Positions 1 to 6,981 of a stretch of 21,232 nt of DNA are shown here, piece after piece (position 1 is the first letter of the stretch; each line of letters starts with the position of its first letter). A program made the position numbers and the translations under genes. The notes under the pieces were generated by a model that saw only the letters and a list, made by a program, of their open reading frames with translations, ran no database searches and was not told where the DNA came from. The DNA is from PALSA-911 sp037442565. Its GTDB lineage: Bacteria > Pseudomonadota > Alphaproteobacteria > Acetobacterales > Acetobacteraceae. Where the stretch lies: NCBI GenBank assembly GCA_037442565.1, contig JBBIQA010000065.1:1-21232 (forward strand), in the 5' to 3' direction.

Positions 1-261
1 TGGGGCATGATCCACAAGGCGGTGGACGATGCCGCCCTGATGACCGAGGCCGAGGCCCTGGCCGCGCATCTGGCGCTGCAACCCACACAGGCGATCGCCC
101 GGATCAAGCAGGCGTTCCTGGCCTCCGCCGACAACGACCTCGCCAGCCAGCTCGATCTGGAGCGGGAACTGCAGCAGGCATCCGGCGGCACCGCCGATTT
201 CCGCGAGGGCGTGCGCGCCTTCCAGGAAAAGCGGCCGCCGGTCTTCACCGGCCGTGAATAA
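1..261 (+). CDS. paaG: PaaG, 1,2-epoxyphenylacetyl-CoA isomerase (C-terminal part)
   Basis: Only the last 86 or so codons are present; the frame is open from base 1, so the gene begins outside the window. The residues read as the C-terminal helical part of a crotonase (enoyl-CoA hydratase/isomerase) protein: a W-G-M-I-H-K-A-V-D-D stretch, then a lysine-bearing helix (RIKQAFLAS) and an ending typical of the PaaG subgroup (FREGVRAFQEKRPPVFTGR). PaaG converts the ring epoxide made by PaaABCE into the seven-membered oxepin-CoA in the cytoplasm. The catalytic core lies upstream and cannot be checked. The assignment to PaaG rather than another crotonase rests partly on paaI and paaK directly downstream. 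Its stop overlaps the GTG start of paaI by 8 bases, so the two are probably translationally coupled. Confidence 0.85.
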   Translation, partial: WGMIHKAVDDAALMTEAEALAAHLALQPTQAIARIKQAFLASADNDLASQLDLERELQQASGGTADFREGVRAFQEKRPPVFTGRE

Positions 262-715
262 GCCGATGACGCCGGAAGCGATGGCGCAGGCCTGCGCCGA
301 TGCGATGTGGGCCGAGGACAACGCCAGCCGGGGCCTCGGCATGCGCATCGAGGCGGTCGGGCCCGGTTCGGCGCGCCTGGCGATGGAGGTGGCGGAGCGC
401 ATGGTGAACGGCCTCGGGGTTTGCCATGGCGGGTTCATCTTCACCCTCGCCGACAGTGCGATGGCGTTCGCCAGCAACAGCTACAACGAACGCGCCCTGG
501 CGCAGATTGGCTCGGTGACCTTCCTGCGGCCGGGCCGCCTGGGCGAAACCCTGACGGCGGAGGCGCAGGAACGCGCCCGCGCCGGCCGCACGGGTGTCTA
601 CGACGTGCGGGTAAGCGGCAGCGATGGCTCGGTGGTGGCGGAGTTTCGCGGTCACACCCGCGGGATCGGGCAGAAATTCTTCGAAGCGGAGGCGGGCAAT
701 GCCAGCAGGGTTTGA
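254..715 (+). CDS. paaI: PaaI, hydroxyphenylacetyl-CoA thioesterase
   Basis: 153-aa hotdog-fold thioesterase, the usual length for PaaI. The family signature is clear: HGG at residues 58-60 followed by FTLADSAMAFASNS, with Asp67 at the position of the catalytic acid of PaaI enzymes. In the phenylacetate pathway PaaI hydrolyses ring-hydroxylated or otherwise stalled CoA esters and so frees trapped CoA. The start is GTG, inside the paaG stop region. An in-frame ATG lies four codons later and is a possible alternative. The 3' end overlaps paaK by 17 bases. The order paaG-paaI-paaK matches known paa clusters, which supports the call over a generic thioesterase. Confidence 0.92.
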   Translation: MNKPMTPEAMAQACADAMWAEDNASRGLGMRIEAVGPGSARLAMEVAERMVNGLGVCHGGFIFTLADSAMAFASNSYNERALAQIGSVTFLRPGRLGETLTAEAQERARAGRTGVYDVRVSGSDGSVVAEFRGHTRGIGQKFFEAEAGNASRV

Positions 716-1991
716 CGCAATTGAAACGGCATCGCGCGACGAGATCGCCGCCCTGCAACGCAGCCGCATGGCCTGGTCGCTGCGCCATGCGTACGACAAC
801 GTGCCGCATTACCGCGCCGCCTTCACCGCCGCCGGCGTGCACCCCGACGATTTCCGCGACCTGTCCGACATCGCCAGATTCCCCTTCACCACCAAGCAGG
901 ATCTGCGCGCCAACTACCCGTTCGGCATGTTCGCCGTGCCGCGCCAGAAACTCGCCCGCATCCACGCCTCCTCCGGCACCACCGGCAAGGCGACGGTGGT
1001 GGGCTACACCCAGAAGGACCTGCAGACCTGGGCCGATGTCGCGGCCCGCTCGATCTACGCCGCCGGCGGACGCCCGGGCATGATGGTGCACAACGCCTAC
1101 GGCTACGGCCTGTTCACCGGCGGCCTCGGCGCGCATTACGGCGCCGAGCGGCTCGGCTGCTCCGTGGTGCCGATGTCCGGCGGCATGACCGAACGCCAGG
1201 TGCAGCTGATCCAGGATTTCCAGCCCGACATCATCACCGTCACCCCCAGCTACATGCTGGCGATCCTGGACGAATTCCGCCGCCAGGGCCTCGATCCGCG
1301 CGCCTGCTCGCTGAAGATCGGCATCTTCGGCGCCGAGCCCTGGACCAACGCCATGCGCCGGGAGATCGAGGACGGCTTCGCCATGGATGCCGTCGACATC
1401 TACGGCATTTCCGAGGTGATCGGCCCCGGCGTCGGTAACGAATGCATCGAAACCAAGGACGGCCCGCATATCTGGGAGGATCATTTCTACCCGGAGATCA
1501 TCGACCCGGAGACCGGCGCCGTGCTGCCCGATGGCGAGCCGGGCGAACTGGTCTTCACCTCCCTGACCAAGGAGGCGATGCCCGTCATCCGCTACCGCAC
1601 CCGCGACCTGACCCGCCTGCTGCCCGGCACCGCGCGCAGCATGCGCCGGATGGCCCGGATCACCGGGCGCAGCGACGACATGATGATCATCCGCGGCGTC
1701 AACGTGTTCCCCACCCAGATCGAGGAACAATTGCTGAAAAGCCCCGGACTGACCGGCCACTACCAGATCATCCTGACCCGCGAGGGCCGCATGGACGAGG
1801 TGGAGGTGCACGTGGAGGCGCGTGGCGATTTCATCGATGCCGACGCCCATCACGCGGAAGCGCAGGCCGTGGTCCTGCGGATCAAGGAAGCGGTGGGCGT
1901 CACCACCCACGTGCGCATCCACATGCCCGGCGGCGTCGAGCGGTCCATGGGCAAGGCCGTGCGGGTGATCGACAGGCGGCCGAAGGGGTAG
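699..1991 (+). CDS. paaK: PaaK, phenylacetate-CoA ligase
   Basis: 430-aa AMP-forming ligase that activates phenylacetate to phenylacetyl-CoA using ATP, the entry step of the pathway. Visible ANL-superfamily motifs are the phosphate-binding loop SSGTTGK at residues 91-97, then GIFGAEPW, IYGISEVIGPG, the EPGELVFTSL block, RYRTRDLT, and the C-terminal hinge region ITGRSDDMMIIRGVNVFPTQIEE. All of these are typical of PaaK rather than of long acyl-CoA synthetases. I chose ATG 699 because GGAGG at 688-692 sits 6 bases ahead and the protein then begins as PaaK usually does. A longer frame from 624 would lie wholly inside paaI. The gene ends just before a large palindromic element. Confidence 0.95.
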   Translation: MPAGFDAIETASRDEIAALQRSRMAWSLRHAYDNVPHYRAAFTAAGVHPDDFRDLSDIARFPFTTKQDLRANYPFGMFAVPRQKLARIHASSGTTGKATVVGYTQKDLQTWADVAARSIYAAGGRPGMMVHNAYGYGLFTGGLGAHYGAERLGCSVVPMSGGMTERQVQLIQDFQPDIITVTPSYMLAILDEFRRQGLDPRACSLKIGIFGAEPWTNAMRREIEDGFAMDAVDIYGISEVIGPGVGNECIETKDGPHIWEDHFYPEIIDPETGAVLPDGEPGELVFTSLTKEAMPVIRYRTRDLTRLLPGTARSMRRMARITGRSDDMMIIRGVNVFPTQIEEQLLKSPGLTGHYQIILTREGRMDEVEVHVEARGDFIDADAHHAEAQAVVLRIKEAVGVTTHVRIHMPGGVERSMGKAVRVIDRRPKG

Positions 1992-2004
1992 GCGGGGCAT
2001 TGAG

Positions 2005-2222
2005 GAAAGGGAAGGAAGGCCAGGGGCTCTGCCCCTGGACCCCGCTAAGGGCAAGCCCTTAGAACCCCATACTGGTTTGGGAGTGCAGGGAGGGCCAACC
2101 CGGACCTTGCTCGGTCTCGGTTGGCCCTCCCTGCACTCCCAAACAATGGAAGGTTTCCAAAGGCGAGCCTTTGGTGGGGGTCCAGGGGGCAAAGCCCCCT
2201 GGCCTTGCTTCCTCCTTCCCCA
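2005..2222. repeat. Compound palindromic element between convergent genes
   Basis: The two halves are inverted, diverged copies of one unit. At the centre is a perfect 25-bp inverted repeat (2076-2100 and 2119-2143) with an 18-base loop. On either side, in mirrored order, come two short hairpins. Left: 2020-2038 (CCAGGGGC / GCCCCTGG, loop TCT) and 2045-2062 (CTAAGGGC / GCCCTTAG). Right: 2157-2174 (CCAAAGGC / GCCTTTGG) and 2182-2202 (CCAGGGGGC / GCCCCCTGG). Compensating differences keep each hairpin paired although the sequences differ between halves. It lies between paaK (+) and the M20 gene (-), both of which end here, so it probably serves both as a transcription terminator. It resembles REP/BIME-type elements; I infer that many genomic copies exist. 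Confidence 0.85.
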
Positions 2223-2234
2223 AGGACCCACGCC

Positions 2235-3458
2235 CTATCCCTCCAGCACGCCGGCCACGCCCAGCAGCGTGGCCAGGCCCGCCGCCATGCCGGGGATGCT
2301 GACTTCCGGCGTCACGTCGATCCATTCCTCCAGCGAATGCGCCCGCCCGCCGGTGCCGCCCGAGCCGATGCGGATGGCGGGGATGCCCAGGCTCATGGGG
2401 ATGTTCGCGTCGGTCGAGGACGCCTCGAAGCCCGGCTCGAACCCGTGCGCGCGGATCGCCGCCTCCGCCAGCTGCACCAGGTCCGAGTTGGCATCGGTGC
2501 TGCCGGCCGGCCGGTCGCCGGTCAGCCGGATCTCCGCGGTGATCGGCCCGGAGGCCACGGATCGGGCGTGGTTCTCGGCCTGTACCGCTGCCTCCACGAT
2601 CGCCAGGAACTCGGCTTCCAGCCGGCCCAGCTCGGTCGCGGACGCCGAGCGCAGGTCGAAATCGGTCCACACCGCGTTCGGGATGGAATTGATCGACGTG
2701 CCGCCGCCGGTGACGGAGGCGCAGAACGTCGTCTGCGGCGAGCTCGGCACCTGCACCCGGCCAAGCTGGTCGATGGCCCGCGCCATCGCATACATCGGAT
2801 TGACCAGCCCGAAGGCGGAGAAACTGTGCCCGCCCGGCCCGCGAAAGGTCACGCGGTAGCGCTTGGAGCCGATCCCGCCGGTAACGATCCGGTCGATATC
2901 CGGGCTGTCCACGGTGATGAACGCGTCGATCCGGTCCTTGTATGGCCCCTTCTGGAACAGATGGCGCATGCCGCGCAGGTCGCCCGGGCCTTCTTCGCCG
3001 ACATCGGCGACGAACAGGATGTCGGCGCGGGTGCGAATCCCCGCCGCGTCCAGCGCGCGCACCCAGGCCAGCAGCACCGACAGGCTGCGGGTGTCGTCGC
3101 CGATCCCCGGCGCGAACAGCCGGTTTCCCTCGCGGCGCACCTTCACGTTGGTGCCGGCGGGAAACACCGTATCCAAATGCGCCGCCACGCAGACCAGCGC
3201 CCCGTTGCCGCCGCCGCGGCGGATGGCCGTCACATTCCCCTCCGCATCCATCGCCACGTCCTCCAGCCCGTGCGCCCTCGCCATCTCCATCCAGGCGCGG
3301 GCGCGCACATCCTCGTTGAACGACGGCGCCTCGATCTCCGTCAGCCGGATCAGATCCTCCACCATCCGCTCATGCTCGGCCTCGATCGTCGCCCGGGCGC
3401 GATGGAAGGCGGGGCTGGCCAGGATCTGGCGGATGGTGGCGGCGGCGTCGATCGGCAT
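2235..3458 (-). CDS. M20-family metallopeptidase / amidohydrolase
   Basis: 407-aa protein of the M20 (ArgE/DapE/peptidase T/CPG2) zinc hydrolase family. Metal-ligand motifs are visible: HLDT (His94, Asp96), GIGDD at 118-122, the EE pair at 155-156 (DVGEEGPGD) holding the usual catalytic and metal-binding glutamates, and a late histidine, His374, in GRAHSLEEW. The middle segment GPGGHSFSAFG (His211) fits the dimerisation-domain insert. No signal peptide is seen, so it is probably cytoplasmic. Substrate cannot be told; members cleave peptides, N-acyl amino acids or carbamoyl compounds. Start chosen at MPIDAAAT, with AGGA about 9 bases ahead; the longer open frame would run into the divergent thioesterase gene. 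It ends convergently with paaK. Confidence 0.85.
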   Translation of the reverse strand: MPIDAAATIRQILASPAFHRARATIEAEHERMVEDLIRLTEIEAPSFNEDVRARAWMEMARAHGLEDVAMDAEGNVTAIRRGGGNGALVCVAAHLDTVFPAGTNVKVRREGNRLFAPGIGDDTRSLSVLLAWVRALDAAGIRTRADILFVADVGEEGPGDLRGMRHLFQKGPYKDRIDAFITVDSPDIDRIVTGGIGSKRYRVTFRGPGGHSFSAFGLVNPMYAMARAIDQLGRVQVPSSPQTTFCASVTGGGTSINSIPNAVWTDFDLRSASATELGRLEAEFLAIVEAAVQAENHARSVASGPITAEIRLTGDRPAGSTDANSDLVQLAEAAIRAHGFEPGFEASSTDANIPMSLGIPAIRIGSGGTGGRAHSLEEWIDVTPEVSIPGMAAGLATLLGVAGVLEG

Positions 3459-3531
3459 GGCGGATTCCTGGGTCGGTATTGGAGGGAGAGCGGCGCCGGG
3501 GCAGGATAGCCGGAGAACCAAGGGGATGGGC

Positions 3532-3927
3532 ATGAGCCTGATCGACTCGCTGCAGAAAAACCTGCCGGACTTTCCAAGGCACCTCGGCATCGAATTCGTC
3601 GAGGCCAGCCCCGACCGGGTGATCGCCACCATGACCGTGCGCGACGACCTCTGCACCGAGACCAAATCCGTTCATGGCGGCGCCCTGATGGCCTTCGCCG
3701 ACACGCTCGGCGCGGTCGCCACCATCATCAACATCCCGCGCGAGAACTGGACCGCGACGATGGAGAGCAAGACCAACTTCATCGCCCCGGCGCCCACCGG
3801 CACCAGACTGACCGGCCAGACCACGCCGCTGCACAAGGGCAGGCGCACCCAGATCTGGGAAACCACGATCACCCGGGAAGACGGCCGGGTCGTGGCGAAG
3901 GTCACGCAGACGCAACTGGTCCTGTAG
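3532..3927 (+). CDS. PaaI-like hotdog thioesterase
   Basis: 131-aa single-domain hotdog protein, distinct from the paaI at the left end. It shows HGG at residues 48-50 and FADTLG with Asp57 at the acid position, followed by a block typical of acyl-CoA thioesterases (ESKTNFIAPAPTG). It probably hydrolyses a small aryl- or acyl-CoA in the cytoplasm. The start is uncertain between ATG 3526 and ATG 3532; I prefer 3532 because AGGGG at 3521-3525 is then 6 bases away. The gene diverges from the M20 gene over about 70 bp and is followed after 37 bases by the HD-domain gene on the same strand, so it probably leads an operon. A second PaaI-type enzyme near a paa cluster suggests another CoA-linked aromatic substrate, but that is inference. 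Confidence 0.8.
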   Translation: MSLIDSLQKNLPDFPRHLGIEFVEASPDRVIATMTVRDDLCTETKSVHGGALMAFADTLGAVATIINIPRENWTATMESKTNFIAPAPTGTRLTGQTTPLHKGRRTQIWETTITREDGRVVAKVTQTQLVL

Positions 3928-3964
3928 CTCGATCGCGGGCAGAATTGTGCGAACGGAGGCGACC

Positions 3965-4552
3965 ATGAGCGGCTACACGATCGACCATACCAGCAATTCG
4001 CGCCGCCAGGCGGTCGAGGAATGGCTCTGGGGACTCGACCTCGTATCGCCCGAAGTTCGGGAAAAAATCGTCACCGCCTGGGTCAGCACCTGGTCCTCCA
4101 GCCCGTACCAGGAGCTGTCGGACATGCCCTTCTCTCCCTCCGCGCCGGATTACCGCCTTGAATGGCACGTGAATGACGTTACCCGCACCGGGGTGGACCT
4201 GGCCAGGCGCGCCGCCGCCGACTGGGGGGCCAAGATCGACTGGGACGTGATGATGTCCATCCTGATCCTGCACGACGTCGACAAGCCGCTGATGTACACC
4301 CGCGAGGCGGACGGCGTCGGCTACTCCCGGCTTTCGAAGGAATTGCCGCACGGCGTGGTCGGCGCGATGCTGCTGAAGGAACTCGGGTTCCCGCACACCG
4401 TCGTTTCCACCGTTGCCACGCATGCCGGCAATGCACCGTTCCATGGCAGCAATCTGGAGGCCTATGTGCTGCACTACGGGGACTACTTCGCCGCCGACCG
4501 GGCCATGTTCCTGGCCGGCAAGACGCCTTTCTACCAGAAACACGCCAAATAA
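3965..4552 (+). CDS. HD-domain phosphohydrolase-like protein
   Basis: 195-aa protein with the metal-ligand pattern of the HD superfamily: His68 in EWHVND, the His103-Asp104 doublet in ILILHDVDK, His129 in LPHGVVG, His153 in VATHAG and Asp173 in YGDYFAAD. HD proteins hydrolyse phosphate esters or nucleotides, or act as metal-dependent oxygenases or lyases; which applies here cannot be read from the sequence. ATG 3965 is preferred over the upstream GTG because GGAGG at 3955-3959 lies 5 bases ahead. No signal peptide or membrane segment. It sits 37 bases after the thioesterase and 30 bases before the alcohol dehydrogenase, so the three are probably co-transcribed and may act on one substrate. 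Confidence 0.75.
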   Translation: MSGYTIDHTSNSRRQAVEEWLWGLDLVSPEVREKIVTAWVSTWSSSPYQELSDMPFSPSAPDYRLEWHVNDVTRTGVDLARRAAADWGAKIDWDVMMSILILHDVDKPLMYTREADGVGYSRLSKELPHGVVGAMLLKELGFPHTVVSTVATHAGNAPFHGSNLEAYVLHYGDYFAADRAMFLAGKTPFYQKHAK

Positions 4553-4582
4553 CCGTTCCACGACCAAGGGAAAGAAACCGCC

Positions 4583-5671
4583 ATGCGCGCCGCCGTACTG
4601 CACGAACCGCACCAGAAGCTGACCATCGAGAACGTCGACATCGCCAAGCCGAAGAACCGCGAGGTGCTCATCCGCACCTCCTATGCCGGCCTGTGCCATT
4701 CCGACCTGCATTTCATCGAGGGGCTGTATCCCTGTCCGCTGCCGATGGTGCTGGGCCATGAATCCTCCGGCGTCATCGAGCAGGTCGGCGCCGACGTCAC
4801 CTACGTGAAGCCGGGCGATCACGTGATCACCTGCCTGTCGGTGTTCTGCGGCCATTGCTCGCAATGCTCCACGGGGCATCCGAATCTGTGCGAGGACACC
4901 GAGGTCAAGCTGGTGCCGGGTGCGGCCCGCCGCCTGTCCATGAACGGGCAGGTGGTGCACCAGTTCGCCAACCTGTCCTCCTTCGGCGAGCTGATGCTGG
5001 TGCATGAGAACGCGGTGGTGAAGATCCGCGACGACATGCCGCTCGACAAGGCCTCCATCATCGGCTGCGGCGTGATCACCGGCGCCGGCGCGGTGTTCAA
5101 CTCCGCCAAGGTGGAAGTGGGCGCGGACGTCGCGGTCATCGGCTGCGGCGGCGTCGGACTGTCCGCGGTGAACGGCGCGGCGCTGGCCGGGGCCGGGCGC
5201 ATCATCGCCATCGACACGCTGCAATCCAAGCTGGAACTGGCGATGAAGGTGGGCGCGACGCACACCATCAACGCCTCCAACGTGGATCCGGTGGAGATGG
5301 TCAAGGAACTCACCGGCGGCGGCGTGCACTACTCGTTCGAGGCGCTGGGCCTGAAAACCACCGCCGAGCAGAGCTTCTACATGCTGCGCCCCGGCGGCAC
5401 CGCCACCATCATCGGCATGGTTCCCTTCGGCACCAAGATCGAACTGCACGGCTACGACTTCCTGCGCGAGCGCAAGATCCAGGGCAGCTCCATGGGCGGC
5501 AACCGCTTCCGCGTGGACATGCCGCGGCTGGTGGAATTCTACCGCCAGGGCAAGCTGCATCTGGACCATCTGATCAGCGGCAAGATCAAGCTGGATCAGA
5601 TCAACGAGGGGTTTGCCGCGCTGAAGTCGGCGCAGCCGGTGCGGCAGTTGATCGACTACGCTGCGGGATAG
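4583..5671 (+). CDS. Zinc-dependent NAD(P)-alcohol dehydrogenase
   Basis: 362-aa medium-chain dehydrogenase. Catalytic zinc ligands are Cys38 (CHSD), His59-Glu60 (GHE) and Cys162 (GCGVITG). The structural zinc is bound by Cys89, Cys92, Cys95 and Cys103. The Rossmann motif is GCGGVG at 187-192. The layout fits the class III-like/NDMA-dependent branch of zinc alcohol dehydrogenases that oxidise primary or aromatic alcohols, but the substrate is not identifiable. AAGGGAAAG precedes the ATG by a normal distance. It is the last gene of the thioesterase - HD - dehydrogenase run and is followed 5 bases later by a strong hairpin. An aromatic alcohol feeding into phenylacetate breakdown is an attractive but untested idea. 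Confidence 0.88.
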   Translation: MRAAVLHEPHQKLTIENVDIAKPKNREVLIRTSYAGLCHSDLHFIEGLYPCPLPMVLGHESSGVIEQVGADVTYVKPGDHVITCLSVFCGHCSQCSTGHPNLCEDTEVKLVPGAARRLSMNGQVVHQFANLSSFGELMLVHENAVVKIRDDMPLDKASIIGCGVITGAGAVFNSAKVEVGADVAVIGCGGVGLSAVNGAALAGAGRIIAIDTLQSKLELAMKVGATHTINASNVDPVEMVKELTGGGVHYSFEALGLKTTAEQSFYMLRPGGTATIIGMVPFGTKIELHGYDFLRERKIQGSSMGGNRFRVDMPRLVEFYRQGKLHLDHLISGKIKLDQINEGFAALKSAQPVRQLIDYAAG

Positions 5672-5676
5672 GGAAG

Positions 5677-5710
5677 GTGGGGTGCGGTGCCTCCCGGCAC
5701 CGCACCCCAC
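5677..5710. terminator. Perfect 15-bp hairpin, likely bidirectional terminator
   Basis: Arms GTGGGGTGCGGTGCC (5677-5691) and its exact complement (5696-5710) enclose a 4-base loop TCCC. It begins 5 bases after the alcohol dehydrogenase stop and lies 47 bases beyond the end of the convergent hypothetical gene. There is no T-tract on either side, as is common for GC-rich genomes, so termination is inferred from placement and stem strength. Confidence 0.7.
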
Positions 5711-5757
5711 GCCCAATATCCCCGATACCCTCGCCTAGGCCCTCTGAACGCCGCCCA

Positions 5758-6567
5758 TCACGTCCCGCCGGCGGCGTTTCTTGCAACCCCTAGTGCCGGC
5801 GGCGGCCGGAATCCCGCTACCGTCTCACGTCGAGAATCCTGTATACTGGTCCCATGCGGTGAGACTTGTCTGATCCCGCCGGCCTCGTGCCCTCGCCGTT
5901 CCAACCTCCCCCCTTCTGCCTCGCTCCCGCACGACTCTCCCCCGTCCGACGCTCCCCCGTGCGGCGCTTCCCCGTGCGACGCTTCCCCGTGCGACCCAGC
6001 CCCGTCAGAGCCTCTCCCGTCATGGCCGGCCTTGTGCCGGCCATCCACGTCTTGCGGTGCCGAAGCCGGCGACAACGGCACGCGCCCTGCGTCCACCCCG
6101 CCATCCAGCGCCGCCGCCATCATCCCCACCGCCGCATGCTCCGCCCAGGCGGCCTGCCCCGAAGCCGCTTCATCCGCCTCCACCGCGCGCCGGGCCGCCT
6201 GCATCCGCAGCAATACCCGCAGCGCGCTCTTGCTCTCCCGCATCAGGCTCATCGCCTGGGCCCGGCATTTGCGTGCCACCTCGAACTCTCGGCGCCGCTC
6301 CACAGCCAGCCGCAGGCAATCCATCGCCCAGGCGTCCGCCGCGACAAACTGCGCCGCCAACCGCCCCTCGGCCGCGGTCACCGGCAACAGCGCGGCCACC
6401 CCCGCCATCGCCGCCCGATCCCGTCGCGCCCAAACCAACGGATCATCCACGGCCGGCGGCGGCAGCGCGCTGCGCAGGGTCAGCATAATCTCCTGAAACG
6501 CCTCGCGCGGAAGCAGTCGCACCCAATCGGGCTGCGGATCGGATGGTTCGTTTGGGAAAGATTGCAT
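5758..6567 (-). CDS. Hypothetical protein with repeat-derived C-terminal tail
   Basis: 269 aa, no recognised domain. Residues 1-160 are well-formed, Ala/Arg-rich and probably mostly helical (for example REAFQEIMLTLRSALPPP, LVWARRDRAAM, AEGRLAAQFVAADAW). They remind me of a conserved hypothetical family of Acetobacteraceae, but I cannot name it. From about residue 173 the protein is encoded by repeat DNA: a 32-bp palindromic repeat gives DVDGRHKAGHD, and a 15-bp tandem repeat gives a degenerate five-residue repeat (GEASH, GEAPH, GGASD, GGESC). The tail is probably an insertion by-product, and the ancestral protein likely ended near residue 160-170. No ribosome binding site precedes the ATG, and a TATATA box lies only 5 bases upstream, suggesting a leaderless message. 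No membrane segment or signal peptide. Confidence 0.65.
   Translation of the reverse strand: MQSFPNEPSDPQPDWVRLLPREAFQEIMLTLRSALPPPAVDDPLVWARRDRAAMAGVAALLPVTAAEGRLAAQFVAADAWAMDCLRLAVERRREFEVARKCRAQAMSLMRESKSALRVLLRMQAARRAVEADEAASGQAAWAEHAAVGMMAAALDGGVDAGRVPLSPASAPQDVDGRHKAGHDGRGSDGAGSHGEASHGEAPHGGASDGGESCGSEAEGGRLERRGHEAGGIRQVSPHGTSIQDSRRETVAGFRPPPALGVARNAAGGT
5940..6014. repeat. 15-bp tandem repeat, about five copies
   Basis: Units of the form CCCCGTGCGACGCTT start at 5940, 5955, 5970, 5985 and 6000, with a few substitutions each; weaker matches continue on both sides. The period is a multiple of three, so the reading frame of the overlapping hypothetical gene (- strand) stays open and yields a five-residue protein repeat. 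Confidence 0.85.
6018..6049 (+). repeat. Palindromic interspersed repeat, copy 1
   Basis: 32-bp sequence whose core is a perfect palindrome, ATGGCCGGC / GCCGGCCAT with loop CTTGT (6022-6044). An identical 32-bp copy lies inverted at 6699-6730. This copy lies inside the hypothetical gene and is translated as part of its tail. The character is that of a REP-like mobile palindrome. Confidence 0.85.
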
Positions 6568-6572
6568 GTCGT

Positions 6573-6602
6573 TATATACCAGACACTGATACTAACGGGC
6601 AA
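6573..6602 (-). promoter_or_regulatory. Possible promoter of a leaderless hypothetical gene
   Basis: On the - strand a TTGCCC box (6597-6602) and a TATATA box (6573-6578) are separated by 18 bases. The -10 box ends only 5 bases before the ATG of the hypothetical gene, so transcription would start at or next to the start codon. No Shine-Dalgarno sequence is present, which agrees with leaderless translation. Prediction from motif match only. Confidence 0.4.
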
Positions 6603-6698
6603 TCCCAAAGCATTATCTTATACCCAATTGCGGAAAGATCGACCCGTCTTGCCTGGGCTTGTCCCGGGTATCCATGCCTTTCACGCGGCCGGAAAAGC

Positions 6699-6730
6699 CG
6701 TGGATGGCCGGCACAAGGCCGGCCATGACG
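6699..6730 (-). repeat. Palindromic interspersed repeat, copy 2
   Basis: Exact inverted copy of the 32-bp sequence at 6018-6049; palindromic core at 6704-6726. Flanks differ completely, so the boundaries of the repeated unit are about these 32 bp. Confidence 0.85.
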
Positions 6731-6782
6731 GTTGCTCCAAGGATCGGCAATCGCGCCGGGTGGTATTAAAGCAGCAGGTTCC

Positions 6783-6844
6783 GGCGCAAAGGCGATGCGC
6801 CTTCCGCCAGCCTATGTTAGCGCGAGGCGTTCCGCCTTTGCGCC
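6783..6844. repeat. 12-bp inverted repeat, possible structured element
   Basis: GGCGCAAAGGCG (6783-6794) and its exact complement (6833-6844) are separated by 38 bases that contain further short complementary pieces. It may be a third type of palindromic repeat or a transcript end. No function can be assigned. Confidence 0.5.
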
Positions 6845-6952
6845 TCGCACCCTGGCCCGGTAGAGCCTGTCCATGAACGAAATGGCCGGGGAGCAGAAAG
6901 ACTTGATCCACCCAGAGGGAGGCGCGGGCCATGGCCGCCGCATCAGCCTTGA

Positions 6953-6974
6953 ATAACCCATCCAGATGGGTTAT
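6953..6974. promoter_or_regulatory. Palindrome ahead of the DUF4160/DUF2442 pair, possible operator
   Basis: ATAACCCAT (6953-6961) and ATGGGTTAT (6966-6974) form a perfect 9-bp inverted repeat with a 4-base loop, ending 7 bases before the ATG of the DUF4160 gene. The place where a ribosome binding site should be is instead taken by this palindrome. It could be an operator for autoregulation, as in toxin-antitoxin operons, or an RNA hairpin limiting translation. Both are inferences. Confidence 0.5.
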
Positions 6975-6981
6975 ATAGCGA

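Larger units (their letters stand above)
6568..6981. other. Repeat-rich intergenic region without a recognisable gene
   Basis: The 414 bases between two diverging genes hold no frame with recognisable protein sequence. From left to right: the putative promoter of the hypothetical gene, a less conserved palindromic block around 6650-6680, copy 2 of the 32-bp palindrome, a 12-bp inverted repeat (6783-6844), and the palindrome just before the DUF4160 gene. The left end is A+T-rich; the rest is GC-rich. Short frames here show no family features and no good ribosome binding sites. Confidence 0.6.

Noticed and set aside
441..2231. Long open frame on the - strand across paaI and paaK
   Set aside because: It is the antisense shadow of two clear genes in GC-rich DNA; the translation is Gly/Asp/His-rich without any domain.
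3902..5716. 604-codon - strand frame opposite the HD and alcohol dehydrogenase genes
   Set aside because: Same cause: high third-position GC on the coding strand suppresses stops; no recognisable protein features.
5940..6014. Tandem 15-bp repeats as a CRISPR array
   Set aside because: The units abut directly with no spacers and are too short; no cas genes in the window.
5866..6876. 336-codon + strand frame through the repeat region
   Set aside because: Composed of Arg/His/Pro-rich translation of repeats and of the antisense of the hypothetical gene; no start signal.
6860..6980. Possible insertion-sequence end near the GAGCCTGTCCATGAAC sequence
   Set aside because: It faintly recalls terminal repeats of IS5-like elements, but no partner repeat, target duplication or transposase fragment is visible.
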